From an uncultured Oscillospiraceae bacterium (GTDB taxonomy: Bacteria > Bacillota > Clostridia > Oscillospirales > Oscillospiraceae): a stretch of DNA of 6,909 nucleotides. Location: positions 1 to 6,909 of the forward strand of contig CAKUCT010000107.1 in assembly GCA_934643765.1 (NCBI GenBank). Direction: 5' to 3'. A program made the position numbers and the translations under genes. The notes under the pieces are model-generated. The model was not told where the DNA came from. It was given only the letters and a program-made list of their open reading frames with translations, and did not search any database. Shown one piece after another: positions 1 through 5,465 of this stretch; the first letter of the stretch is position 1, and every line of letters begins with the position of its first letter.

Positions 1-863
1 CGCTTATACGGCATCGCGGACGAGCCGACCTGCGTGCTCTCAAACGGCTCTTCGAGCTGCCGGTCGTGCTGCAAAAGGCGCACGTCATTTGCAAAGCGAT
101 AGCAGCTCTGCGCGATGGAGGAGAGCACATTCAGGATGCGGCTGTCGAGCTTGCGCGGATAGGTCTGCCCGCACACGTCATACAGCCGCTCAAAGCCGAA
201 GTCGGCGGCGATGCGGCGGTTCATTTCGTCGATCTTTGCCGTATCGCCGTCAAAGAGGGCGAGGAAGCTCGCCTCCGTGCCGGTCGTGCCGCGGCAGCCG
301 AGAAAGCGGATGGCGGCGAGCACATCGTCCAGCTCTTCAAGATCCAGCATCAGGTCCTGCAGCCAGAGCGTGGCGCGCTTGCCGACGGTCACGAGCTGCG
401 CGGGCTGGAAATGCGTATAGCCGAGGCAGGGAAGCGCGGCGTATTTGTCCGCGAAATCGCACAGATTCTGCATCACAGACTTCAACTGACCCGCCAGATA
501 CTGCAGGGCGCTGCGGTAGATGATGAGATCTGCGTTGTCGGTCACATAACAGCTGGTGGCGCCCAGATGGATGATGCCCTTTGCCTCCGGCGCGTCCAGG
601 CCGAAGGCATAGATGTGCGCCATGACATCGTGGCGGATTTCCTGTTCCTTTTTCGCAACGACATCATAGTCAATCGGGCTCACATGGGCCGCCAGCGCAT
701 CAACCTGCGCCTGACTGACGGGCAGGCCCAGATTATGCTCCGCCCGGGCCAGCTCCACCCAGAGCTTGCGCCAGGTCTCAAACCGGCAGTCCGGCGAGAA
801 CAGGTGCAGCATATAGGTAGAGGCGTAGCGCGAGGCAAGGGGGCTTTCATAGGTGGGTTTCAT
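1..863 (-). CDS. purB: Adenylosuccinate lyase, N-terminal 287 residues (cut by window start)
   Basis: PurB cleaves SAICAR to AICAR plus fumarate, and adenylosuccinate to AMP plus fumarate, in the cytoplasm. Reading the complement from the ATG at 861-863 gives an open frame that runs off the window. Visible family motifs are RHDVMAH (residues 77-83), HLGATSCYVTDN (99-110), the catalytic-histidine segment THFQPAQ (150-156), GTTGT (192-196) and the start of the fumarase/aspartase-superfamily signature, GSSAMPYK (280-287), where the window ends. The opening ESPLASRYAS and the motif spacing suit the longer, roughly 475-residue ADSL-like clade (recalled, not searched), so about 190 residues are missing. 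The start has a GAGGA ribosome binding site (complement of 871-875) 7 bases upstream. The gene lies 14 bases after purA and its binding site follows the purA stop closely, so the two are almost certainly co-transcribed. The identification is very secure. Confidence 0.97.
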   Translation of the reverse strand, partial: MKPTYESPLASRYASTYMLHLFSPDCRFETWRKLWVELARAEHNLGLPVSQAQVDALAAHVSPIDYDVVAKKEQEIRHDVMAHIYAFGLDAPEAKGIIHLGATSCYVTDNADLIIYRSALQYLAGQLKSVMQNLCDFADKYAALPCLGYTHFQPAQLVTVGKRATLWLQDLMLDLEELDDVLAAIRFLGCRGTTGTEASFLALFDGDTAKIDEMNRRIAADFGFERLYDVCGQTYPRKLDSRILNVLSSIAQSCYRFANDVRLLQHDRQLEEPFESTQVGSSAMPYK

Positions 864-877
864 GGAATGTTCCTCTT

Positions 878-2152
878 TTAGCGGTAGATGATCTCGTCGC
901 GCTTTGCGCCGACGGAAACGTAGCTGATGCGGCAGCCGATCTGCTTTTCAATGTATTCAACGTAGTTGCGCGCTTCGACGGGCAGATCTTCATACTTGCG
1001 CACGCCGGAAATGTCGCAGCCCCAGCCGGGCATGGACGTCATAACGGGCTTCGCCTGATCGATGACGGCGGTGAAGGGGAAGTCGTCGGTCTTTTCGCCG
1101 TTTACTTCATACTGCTCGCAGATGGGAATCTCCTTCATGTAGGACAGCACATCGAGCTTCGTCAGTGCAACCTCGGTCGCGCCCTGGATCTGGCAGCCGT
1201 AACGGGTAGCTACAATGTCGATCGGGCCGACTCTTCTCGGGCGGCCGGTGGACGCGCCATACTCCGCGCCGGCCTCACGCAGCTTCTCGGCCTCTTCGCC
1301 GAACCACTCTGCCGTGAATGGGCCTTCGCCGACGCAGGTGGAGTATGCCTTCACGATGCCGACCGTGCGGTCCACATGGCTGCCCGGGATACCGGCGCCC
1401 ACGCAGGCATAACCGGCGTTGGAAGAGGACGAGGAGGTGTAGGGGAAGATGCCGAAGTCAATGTCGCGCAGCGCGCCGAGCTGGGCCTCAAACATGATGT
1501 TCTTGCCGGCAGCCTGTGCTTCGTACATGTATTTGGTAGTGTTGCAGATGTAGGGCGCAAGCTTGGCGCCAAATTCCTTGCACCAGGCCAGCATATCCTC
1601 GAGCTTGTAGGGCTCTGCGCCGTAGACGTTCTGAATCGTCAGGTTCTTCCACTCCAGGATGGACGCCAGACGCTTTTCCAGATACTCAGGGTAGAGCAGC
1701 TCGCCGACCATAATGGTCTTCTTCTGGTATTTGTCAGAATACACAGGGGCAATGCCGCGCAGGGTAGAGCCGTACTTCTTGTCCTTGAGTCTGGCTTCCT
1801 CCAGCCCGTCGAGCGCGCGGTGATAGGGGAAGACGATGGTTGCGCGGTCAGAAATCTTGAAGTTTTCCGGCGTAACGGGGACGCCTGCGTCCTTGAGCGC
1901 GGACATTTCCTTCCAGAGATCTTCAATATCAATGACAACGCCGTTGCCAAGCACGTTCACAACGCCGGGCAGGCAGATGCCGGACGGAATCAGATGCAGC
2001 GCAAACTTACCGTATTCATTTACAATGGTGTGTCCGGCGTTGTTGCCGCCCTGATACCGGCAGACGATGTCATACTCTCTTGCAATCAGATCGACCATGC
2101 GGCCCTTGCCTTCGTCGCCCCAGTTGATACCAACAATCGCGCAGTTACTCAT
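878..2152 (-). CDS. purA: Adenylosuccinate synthetase
   Basis: PurA joins IMP and aspartate using GTP to give adenylosuccinate, the first committed step to AMP. The 424-residue product matches the usual length of about 425-430. The phosphate loop WGDEGKG (11-17) places the catalytic Asp at 13, and GGNNAGHT (35-42) places the catalytic His at 41, the same numbering as the E. coli enzyme. STGRPRR (301-307), TKLDVL (331-336) and SVGAKRDEII (413-422) cover the substrate- and GTP-binding regions. I chose the ATG at 2150-2152 because AAGGAG lies 8-9 bases upstream (complement of 2161-2167) and the family N-terminus begins right there. The longer frame back to 2221 would overlap the promoter. Oddities are GALRDID (226-232), where most bacteria have GTLLDID, GSTLRGIAP (128-136) instead of GTTGRGIGP, and VGP after the RPRR motif instead of CGW. 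I recall this pattern as a variant clade common in Clostridia. purB follows in the same operon. Confidence 0.98.
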   Translation of the reverse strand: MSNCAIVGINWGDEGKGRMVDLIAREYDIVCRYQGGNNAGHTIVNEYGKFALHLIPSGICLPGVVNVLGNGVVIDIEDLWKEMSALKDAGVPVTPENFKISDRATIVFPYHRALDGLEEARLKDKKYGSTLRGIAPVYSDKYQKKTIMVGELLYPEYLEKRLASILEWKNLTIQNVYGAEPYKLEDMLAWCKEFGAKLAPYICNTTKYMYEAQAAGKNIMFEAQLGALRDIDFGIFPYTSSSSSNAGYACVGAGIPGSHVDRTVGIVKAYSTCVGEGPFTAEWFGEEAEKLREAGAEYGASTGRPRRVGPIDIVATRYGCQIQGATEVALTKLDVLSYMKEIPICEQYEVNGEKTDDFPFTAVIDQAKPVMTSMPGWGCDISGVRKYEDLPVEARNYVEYIEKQIGCRISYVSVGAKRDEIIYR

Positions 2153-2200
2153 AATACATACTCCTTCACACAATTCGTTTATTTTATCAAATTCGTCCTT

Positions 2201-2228
2201 ATTATAGCACGCAAATGGCATAAGTAAA
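2201..2228 (-). promoter_or_regulatory. Sigma-A-type promoter of purA-purB
   Basis: On the complement, a perfect TATAAT -10 box (2201-2206) is preceded by TTTACT (2223-2228; 4 of 6 matches to TTGACA) with a 16-base spacer. Transcription would begin near 2194, giving a leader of about 40 bases before the purA ATG. That is too short for a riboswitch, and I saw no clear PurR box around it. Confidence 0.7.
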
Positions 2229-2392
2229 TCACTTGTTTTGGATAGGAAACATTAGAATTGCTAATAGCCTCGCGCGCAGAAGTATGATATGGTAATGGCC
2301 AGCGGCAGGCCATCAATCGCTGAGAATCTGTCCGTCCGGCAGCGCAGAAACGGGGGCGGCTACCGGCCGGAGAAAATTGCAGGAAAAAACAC
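2229..2392. other. Intergenic spacer between divergent purA and tRNA-Leu
   Basis: The gap between purA and the tRNA is about 300 bases, and its two ends are taken up by promoters. In the middle I see no convincing gene. The only structure is a short inverted repeat, ATGGCC (2295-2300) and GGCCAT (2308-2313) around a 7-base loop, in a GC-rich patch (about 2295-2375) flanked by AT-rich sequence. No regulator-binding motif was recognised. Confidence 0.4.
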
Positions 2393-2421
2393 TTGACATT
2401 CCAAAAGCCCTGTGATATTAT
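2393..2421 (+). promoter_or_regulatory. Strong sigma-A promoter of tRNA-Leu
   Basis: A perfect TTGACA (2393-2398), an ideal 17-base spacer and TATTAT (2416-2421; 5 of 6 matches to TATAAT) form a near-consensus promoter. Transcription would start around 2428, leaving a leader of about 25 bases for RNase P to remove before the mature tRNA end at 2454. Confidence 0.88.
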
Positions 2422-2453
2422 ACTGGGGCAGTCGAGAGACAGCAACAAACAAT

Positions 2454-2541
2454 GCGCGAGTGGTGGAATTGGCAGACTCGCTAGATTCAGGTTCTAGTGT
2501 CCACTCCGGACGTGCGGGTTCAAGTCCCGCCTCGCGCACCA
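2454..2541 (+). tRNA. tRNA-Leu, anticodon CAG
   Basis: The sequence folds as a class II tRNA. The 7-bp acceptor stem is GCGCGAG (2454-2460) with CTCGCGC (2531-2537). The anticodon stem CTAGA/TCTAG encloses the loop TTCAGGT (2486-2492) with anticodon CAG at 2488-2490, which reads CUG codons. The long variable arm has GTCC/GGAC pairing, and the T stem GCGGG/CCCGC encloses TTCAAGT. The discriminator A and CCA end are genome-encoded (2538-2541). It is a single-gene transcription unit with its own promoter and terminator. Confidence 0.97.
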
Positions 2542-2580
2542 ACGCCTCAAGTTCTTCGGAATTTGAGGCGTTTTCCTTTG
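2541..2580 (+). terminator. Intrinsic terminator of tRNA-Leu
   Basis: AACGCCTCAA (2541-2550) pairs perfectly with TTGAGGCGTT (2563-2572). A G-U pair and three more base pairs lead to a TTCG tetraloop, giving a 14-bp stem followed by a T-rich run. The hairpin begins at the last A of the tRNA CCA, so the trailer is essentially the terminator itself. Confidence 0.93.
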
Positions 2581-2724
2581 CCAAAAAGGGGAGAGCAGCC
2601 CTGTCTGAAATCCGGCTTTTCCGGCCTTTTGCAGCAGAAAGCCTGCCTTTTTCATCCTATTTATAAATAAAGCATATTAGACAAAAACGCGTGCGATATT
2701 TTATTGATTCGGCACAATTTCTTC

Positions 2725-2752
2725 TTGCATTTCATCTTAAAATGCGTATAAT
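2725..2752 (+). promoter_or_regulatory. Probable promoter of the antiporter gene
   Basis: A perfect TATAAT (2747-2752) lies 42 bases before the chosen ATG. The -35 region is weak: TTGCAT (2725-2730) with a 16-base spacer matches only the leading TTG. Transcription from here would give a short leader of about 35 bases. A weak -35 may mean an activator is needed, but no operator is evident. Confidence 0.55.
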
Positions 2753-2794
2753 GGTTCGTGCGAAAATATCAAAAGTGAAATGAAGGAATTTAGC

Positions 2795-4093
2795 ATGCGT
2801 ACATTATTATCCCTGTCTGTTGCGGTTCTCGCGGGCCTGCTGATGACCCGTGTTGCAAAGCCGCTGAAGCTGCCGTCTGTGACGGCGTATCTGGTGGCTG
2901 GCGTACTGATCGGCCCGTATTGCCTGGGCCGTCTCGGTGTCCAGGGGATCGGCTTTCCGACGATGGACGATGTCACCCATCTGTCCTTGATCTCGGATGT
3001 CGCACTCGGTTTCATCGCTTTTTCCATCGGCAGCGAATTCAGACTCTCGGAGCTCAAAAAGACCGGCAAGCAGGCCTTTGTCATCGGCGTTCTGCAGGCG
3101 CTAGCTGCAACGTTTTTGGTAGACCTCGCGCTCATCGCGATTGTCTTTCTGACAAACGGGAAGCTCTCCATTGCGCAGGCCATCACGCTCGGCGCCATTG
3201 CAACAGCGACGGCGCCCGCCGCAACGCTGATGGTCGTCCGGCAGTATAAGGCAAGAGGCCCGCTGGTTGATCTGCTGCTGCCGATTGTTGCGCTGGATGA
3301 CGCGGTCGGCCTGGTGGTGTTTGCCGTTTCGTTCGGCATTGCAAAGGCTCTGAACACCAACTCGTTTGACATTGTGTCGATTGTTGTCAACCCGCTTCTT
3401 GAGATTGTCTGCTCGCTGGCGCTCGGCGCGTTGGGCGGCTGGGTGCTGACGCAGCTGGAAAAGCTCTTCAACTCCAATACGAACCGTCTGAATATGACCA
3501 TTGCGCTGGTCTTCCTGATCTCGGCGCTCTCGATGACAGAGTTCCAGGTCGGCCCGGTCACAATCGGTTTTTCGTCGCTTCTGACGTGCATGATGCTCGG
3601 CACGCTGTTCTGCAATCTTTGCCCGCTGTCGGAAGAAATTATGGCCAAGGCTGACCGGTGGACAAGCCCGCTGTTTGCTGCGTTCTTCGTCATCTCCGGC
3701 GCGGAGCTCGATCTGGGCGTGTTCCAGGACGGCATGATTGTGCTGATCGGCGTTGTGTACATCATCACGCGTTCACTCGGCAAGTATTTGGGTGCTCATT
3801 ACTCGGCGAAGCTGATGAAATGCGAGCCGCAGATCTGCAAATACCTCGGCATTACGCTTCTGCCGCAGGCCGGCGTTGCACTCGGTATGTGCGTGACCGC
3901 GCAGAGCCTTGGCGCGGAAGGTGAGCTGATCCGAAATATTACGCTGTTTGCCATTCTGATCTATGAGTTGGTCGGACCGCTGCTTACAAAGATGGCACTG
4001 CAGGCGGCAGGCGAAATTGTCCCGATGGACGACGCGGTCAAAAACCGCCGCAAGATCAATCTGGAAAAGGCCGAAGCGGCCAACAAGAAATAA
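2795..4093 (+). CDS. Kef/NhaP-like monovalent cation:proton antiporter (CPA2 type)
   Basis: This integral membrane exchanger (Na_H_Exchanger family) should swap cytoplasmic Na+ or K+ for H+ in pH or ion homeostasis. The 432 residues hold about 12-13 hydrophobic segments between residues 3 and 400, then a charged cytoplasmic tail. Family marks are ATATAPAA (136-143) on the segment that crosses the catalytic one, the ion-binding aspartate pair in ALDDAVGL (D168, D169), FFVISGAELDL (297-307), TRSLGKYLGA (325-334) and LLPQAGVALGM (355-365). A paired Asp usually marks electrogenic members, so electrogenic exchange is inferred. It lacks the RCK/TrkA nucleotide-binding domain of the roughly 600-residue KefB/KefC proteins. 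I chose the ATG at 2795 because GAAGGA (2782-2787) sits 7 bases upstream; a start at 2780 would have that site inside the coding sequence. The gene appears monocistronic. The ion specificity cannot be read from the sequence. Confidence 0.92.
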   Translation: MRTLLSLSVAVLAGLLMTRVAKPLKLPSVTAYLVAGVLIGPYCLGRLGVQGIGFPTMDDVTHLSLISDVALGFIAFSIGSEFRLSELKKTGKQAFVIGVLQALAATFLVDLALIAIVFLTNGKLSIAQAITLGAIATATAPAATLMVVRQYKARGPLVDLLLPIVALDDAVGLVVFAVSFGIAKALNTNSFDIVSIVVNPLLEIVCSLALGALGGWVLTQLEKLFNSNTNRLNMTIALVFLISALSMTEFQVGPVTIGFSSLLTCMMLGTLFCNLCPLSEEIMAKADRWTSPLFAAFFVISGAELDLGVFQDGMIVLIGVVYIITRSLGKYLGAHYSAKLMKCEPQICKYLGITLLPQAGVALGMCVTAQSLGAEGELIRNITLFAILIYELVGPLLTKMALQAAGEIVPMDDAVKNRRKINLEKAEAANKK

Positions 4094-4129
4094 ACAAGAT
4101 GCCGCAGGGATTTTCCCCGCGGCATCTTG
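4085..4129. terminator. Hairpin between convergent genes, probable terminator
   Basis: CAAGATGCCGC (4095-4105) pairs perfectly with GCGGCATCTTG (4119-4129), and an inner GGG/CCC pairing extends the stem. It starts one base after the antiporter stop. On the plus strand no T-run follows. On the minus strand the hairpin is followed by TTTATTTCTTG, so it works best as the terminator of the convergent small gene ending at 4198 and may also stop antiporter transcripts or protect their 3' end. Confidence 0.75.
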
Positions 4130-4156
4130 CCAAGGATATACGGAATATAGTATAAT
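4127..4156 (+). promoter_or_regulatory. Candidate promoter, antisense to the DUF6514-like gene
   Basis: TTGCCA (4127-4132; 5 of 6 matches) with an 18-base spacer and perfect TATAAT (4151-4156) form a good sigma-A promoter on the plus strand. Its transcript would start near 4163, run antisense across all of 4198-4431 and could continue into the LytTR gene at 4595 as a leader of about 430 bases. I see no terminator before that gene. The -35 box overlaps the end of the preceding hairpin. This is inference from sequence only. Confidence 0.45.
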
Positions 4157-4197
4157 GATTTCAACAAATGGCAGGACATGCCATCGCAGCCGCGCCG

Positions 4198-4431
4198 CTA
4201 ATCTTCCGCGACGGCGTCTTCCACAACGTCATGCAGATGAACATCTGCCGGCTGCAGCTGGTTCAGCTGCTCTACAAGCGTGTCTACCGGCGCTTGCTTC
4301 AGGAAGACGTCTTCCAGATATGCCGGTGTGTTCTCTGGTTCTGCATCGTTCTGACGCAGTGCAATCCCATAGGTTGTGTAATGTCCCGTTTCTTCGGAAT
4401 ACTTTTGTGCTTCCACGGCACGATACCGCAT
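4198..4431 (-). CDS. Small conserved protein of unknown function, DUF6514-like
   Basis: This 77-residue soluble acidic protein (C-terminus DVVEDAVAED) has no membrane segment and no signal peptide. Its pattern of an N-terminal MRYRAVE strand, then YTTYGI (18-23), a helical stretch rich in leucine and glutamine, and HLHDVVEDAVAE near the end matches what I recall of the DUF6514 family of Clostridia; I could not search to confirm. The start at 4429-4431 is supported by AAAAGGGG 8 bases upstream on the complement. The gene is convergent with the antiporter, with a terminator hairpin between them, and divergent from the LytTR gene. No function is known to me. The overlapping plus-strand frames have no family resemblance. 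I am fairly sure it is a real gene and moderately sure of the family. Confidence 0.72.
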   Translation of the reverse strand: MRYRAVEAQKYSEETGHYTTYGIALRQNDAEPENTPAYLEDVFLKQAPVDTLVEQLNQLQPADVHLHDVVEDAVAED

Positions 4432-4455
4432 GATACTAGCCCCTTTTTATAATGA

Positions 4456-4487
4456 TTGTGTTCCACAAAACTGAAACTGTAATCAGT
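4456..4487. promoter_or_regulatory. Possible operator region between divergent genes
   Basis: The space between the DUF6514-like gene and the LytTR gene contains a hyphenated palindrome, TTGTG (4456-4460), TTC, CACAA (4464-4468). It is followed directly by a tandem AAACTG repeat (4468-4473 and 4474-4479) and a reversed CAGT at 4484-4487. On the complement the repeat reads ACAGTTTCAGTTT, which resembles half-sites bound by LytTR regulators (ACAGTT-like), though at about 6-base rather than the usual roughly 21-base spacing. Binding by the neighbouring regulator is a guess. Confidence 0.3.
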
Positions 4488-4594
4488 ATACATAATCTAA
4501 AAAAGCCTGATGCATATCTGCTGAAAACGGCGTGTTTCCCGCTGAATTCGATCACAATTACCAGCAAATACCAGGAAAGGAATCAAAACGACCT

Positions 4595-5305
4595 GTGATC
4601 CACATAGCAATCTGTGATGACTCCGACATTGAACGGGCAATATTAAACGAATTTGTAGCCGACTATTGTACCAAACACAACATTTCCTGCCAGTGCGCCC
4701 AGTACGAAAGAGGGGACACGCTCTATTATGACATCAACGATGGGGCCTGGTTTGATCTGATTTTCCTCGATATTTATATGGAGCGCTGGCTCGGCATCGA
4801 CGCGGCGCGCCATCTGCGCGCGATTTCTTACACGGGGCTGATCGTTTTTTGTACAACCGCGCTGGATTTTGCGCCGGAAAGCTTTGAGGTAGACGCTTCC
4901 GGCTATATGCTCAAGCCATATGATATGGAACATTTCACGCGCCTGATGGACCGTGTCGTCCAGAAAATTGAAGACGGTACGTACTGCATCAAGACGCGTG
5001 CGCAGGTGCTGCGCGTCCCGTATGAAGAAATTCTTTACGCGGAAAGCCGCAATTCGCAGTGTATCATCCATCTGACGCAGGGCCGTGAATATACCGTTTA
5101 TAAAAAGCTCGGCGATATCCAGGCCGAGCTGAATGATGCAAGGTTCCTGCGCTGCCATCAGAGCTATCTTGTAAACATGGAGCACATCCGCGAAGCCGGA
5201 GAGCAATTCGTGCTGGATTCCGGCGATACGGTGCTCATCCGCAAAAAGGAACATAAGGAAATCTGCAGACAGTATCTTGATTTCCTGTCTGCGCTGATCA
5301 AATAA
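4595..5305 (+). CDS. Response regulator, REC plus LytTR DNA-binding domain
   Basis: This is a 236-residue AgrA/ComE-type transcription regulator. The receiver domain (about 1-120) shows the acidic pair D8-D9 in AICDDS, the phospho-acceptor D59 in FLDIYM, T87-T88 in VFCTT and the conserved lysine K107 in YMLKP. The LytTR domain (about 133-235) shows YAESRNSQCIIHL, the ARFLRCHQSYLVN core (182-194) and a final RKKEHKEI segment. Such proteins bind paired ACAGTT-like repeats and often control peptides, bacteriocins or surface functions. I prefer the GTG at 4595 because MIHIAICDD is the standard receiver start. AGGAAAGG (4573-4580) ends 14 bases upstream, an unusually long spacing; the upstream GTG at 4532 has no binding site and would add 21 unrelated residues. 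No histidine kinase is visible, so its partner lies elsewhere or it acts as an orphan. The promoter is unclear. The target genes are unknown. Confidence 0.93.
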   Translation: MIHIAICDDSDIERAILNEFVADYCTKHNISCQCAQYERGDTLYYDINDGAWFDLIFLDIYMERWLGIDAARHLRAISYTGLIVFCTTALDFAPESFEVDASGYMLKPYDMEHFTRLMDRVVQKIEDGTYCIKTRAQVLRVPYEEILYAESRNSQCIIHLTQGREYTVYKKLGDIQAELNDARFLRCHQSYLVNMEHIREAGEQFVLDSGDTVLIRKKEHKEICRQYLDFLSALIK

Positions 5306-5324
5306 GCAGTTCTATCAATATAAT
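5295..5324 (+). promoter_or_regulatory. Weak candidate promoter for the recombinase gene
   Basis: A perfect TATAAT (5319-5324) lies 13 bases after the LytTR stop codon. The best -35 is TGATCA (5295-5300; 3 of 6 matches, 18-base spacer). It would give a leader of about 135 bases that contains both inverted repeats described nearby. Support is limited to the -10 box. Confidence 0.3.
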
Positions 5325-5359
5325 GATGTGACCGTAGTGTATCCTTGGAGCCTGACGAT

Positions 5360-5414
5360 TGAAATCCCACTTCCAACGCAACAAAATTTTTATTTTGTTG
5401 CGTTAATGATTTCA
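5360..5414. repeat. Nested inverted repeat between LytTR and recombinase genes
   Basis: A perfect 13-bp inverted repeat (5375-5387 with 5392-5404) encloses a TTTT loop, with arms beginning AACGCAAC and ending GTTGCGTT. Outside it a second pair, TGAAATC (5360-5366) and GATTTCA (5408-5414), can close a larger stem across asymmetric internal gaps of 8 and 3 bases. No T-run follows on either strand, so it is not a standard intrinsic terminator. It could be a transcript-end structure of the LytTR gene, a protein-binding palindrome or a leader structure. Confidence 0.75.
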
Positions 5415-5440
5415 GTACATTTCCGTCCAAAGTGATATCG

Positions 5441-5458
5441 CCGGATACATCCGGAGGT
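5441..5458 (+). promoter_or_regulatory. Recombinase ribosome binding site partly inside a small hairpin
   Basis: GGAGGT (5453-5458) lies 7 bases before the ATG at 5466 and fixes the start. Its first two bases are also the end of an inverted repeat, CCGGA (5441-5445) with TCCGG (5450-5454) around TACA, so the small GC-rich hairpin would partly cover the binding site. Whether it limits translation is unknown. Confidence 0.6.
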
Positions 5459-5465
5459 CTTCCCT

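Noticed and set aside
66..881. 271-codon open frame on the plus strand
   Set aside because: It lies wholly opposite purB, whose protein motifs are unmistakable. Long antisense frames arise from GC-biased codon use.
1376..2227. 283-codon open frame on the plus strand
   Set aside because: It is a mirror frame of purA with no family motifs and no ribosome binding site.
2360..2584. 74-codon minus-strand frame containing AGLEPARPEW
   Set aside because: This is the well-known false protein made by translating a tRNA-Leu gene on its opposite strand.
2622..2662. Second terminator after tRNA-Leu
   Set aside because: Only short, poorly matched pairings with long loops could be drawn there, unlike the clear stem at 2541-2572.
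2412..2666. 84-codon plus-strand frame through the tRNA
   Set aside because: It is a translation of the tRNA-Leu and its terminator, not a gene.
2581..2746. Riboswitch upstream of the antiporter
   Set aside because: The TATAAT at 2747-2752 leaves only about 35 bases of leader, and no conserved aptamer pattern was recognised in the spacer.
2737..3783. 348-codon minus-strand frame
   Set aside because: It is opposite the antiporter and very rich in Ser, Thr and Arg, typical of a shadow frame; the antiporter motifs on the plus strand are clear.
4168..4452. 94-codon plus-strand frame
   Set aside because: It is antisense to the DUF6514-like gene, with no ribosome binding site or family resemblance. 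A transcript may exist here, but coding is unlikely.
4643..5254. 203-codon minus-strand frame
   Set aside because: It is opposite the LytTR regulator, whose domains are complete on the plus strand.
5375..5404. A dif-like target for the adjacent recombinase
   Set aside because: dif sites are about 28 bases with two non-identical 11-base arms and a 6-base centre, with a TATAAT/ATTATG-like inner core. This repeat is fully symmetric with a different core, so there is no positive support.
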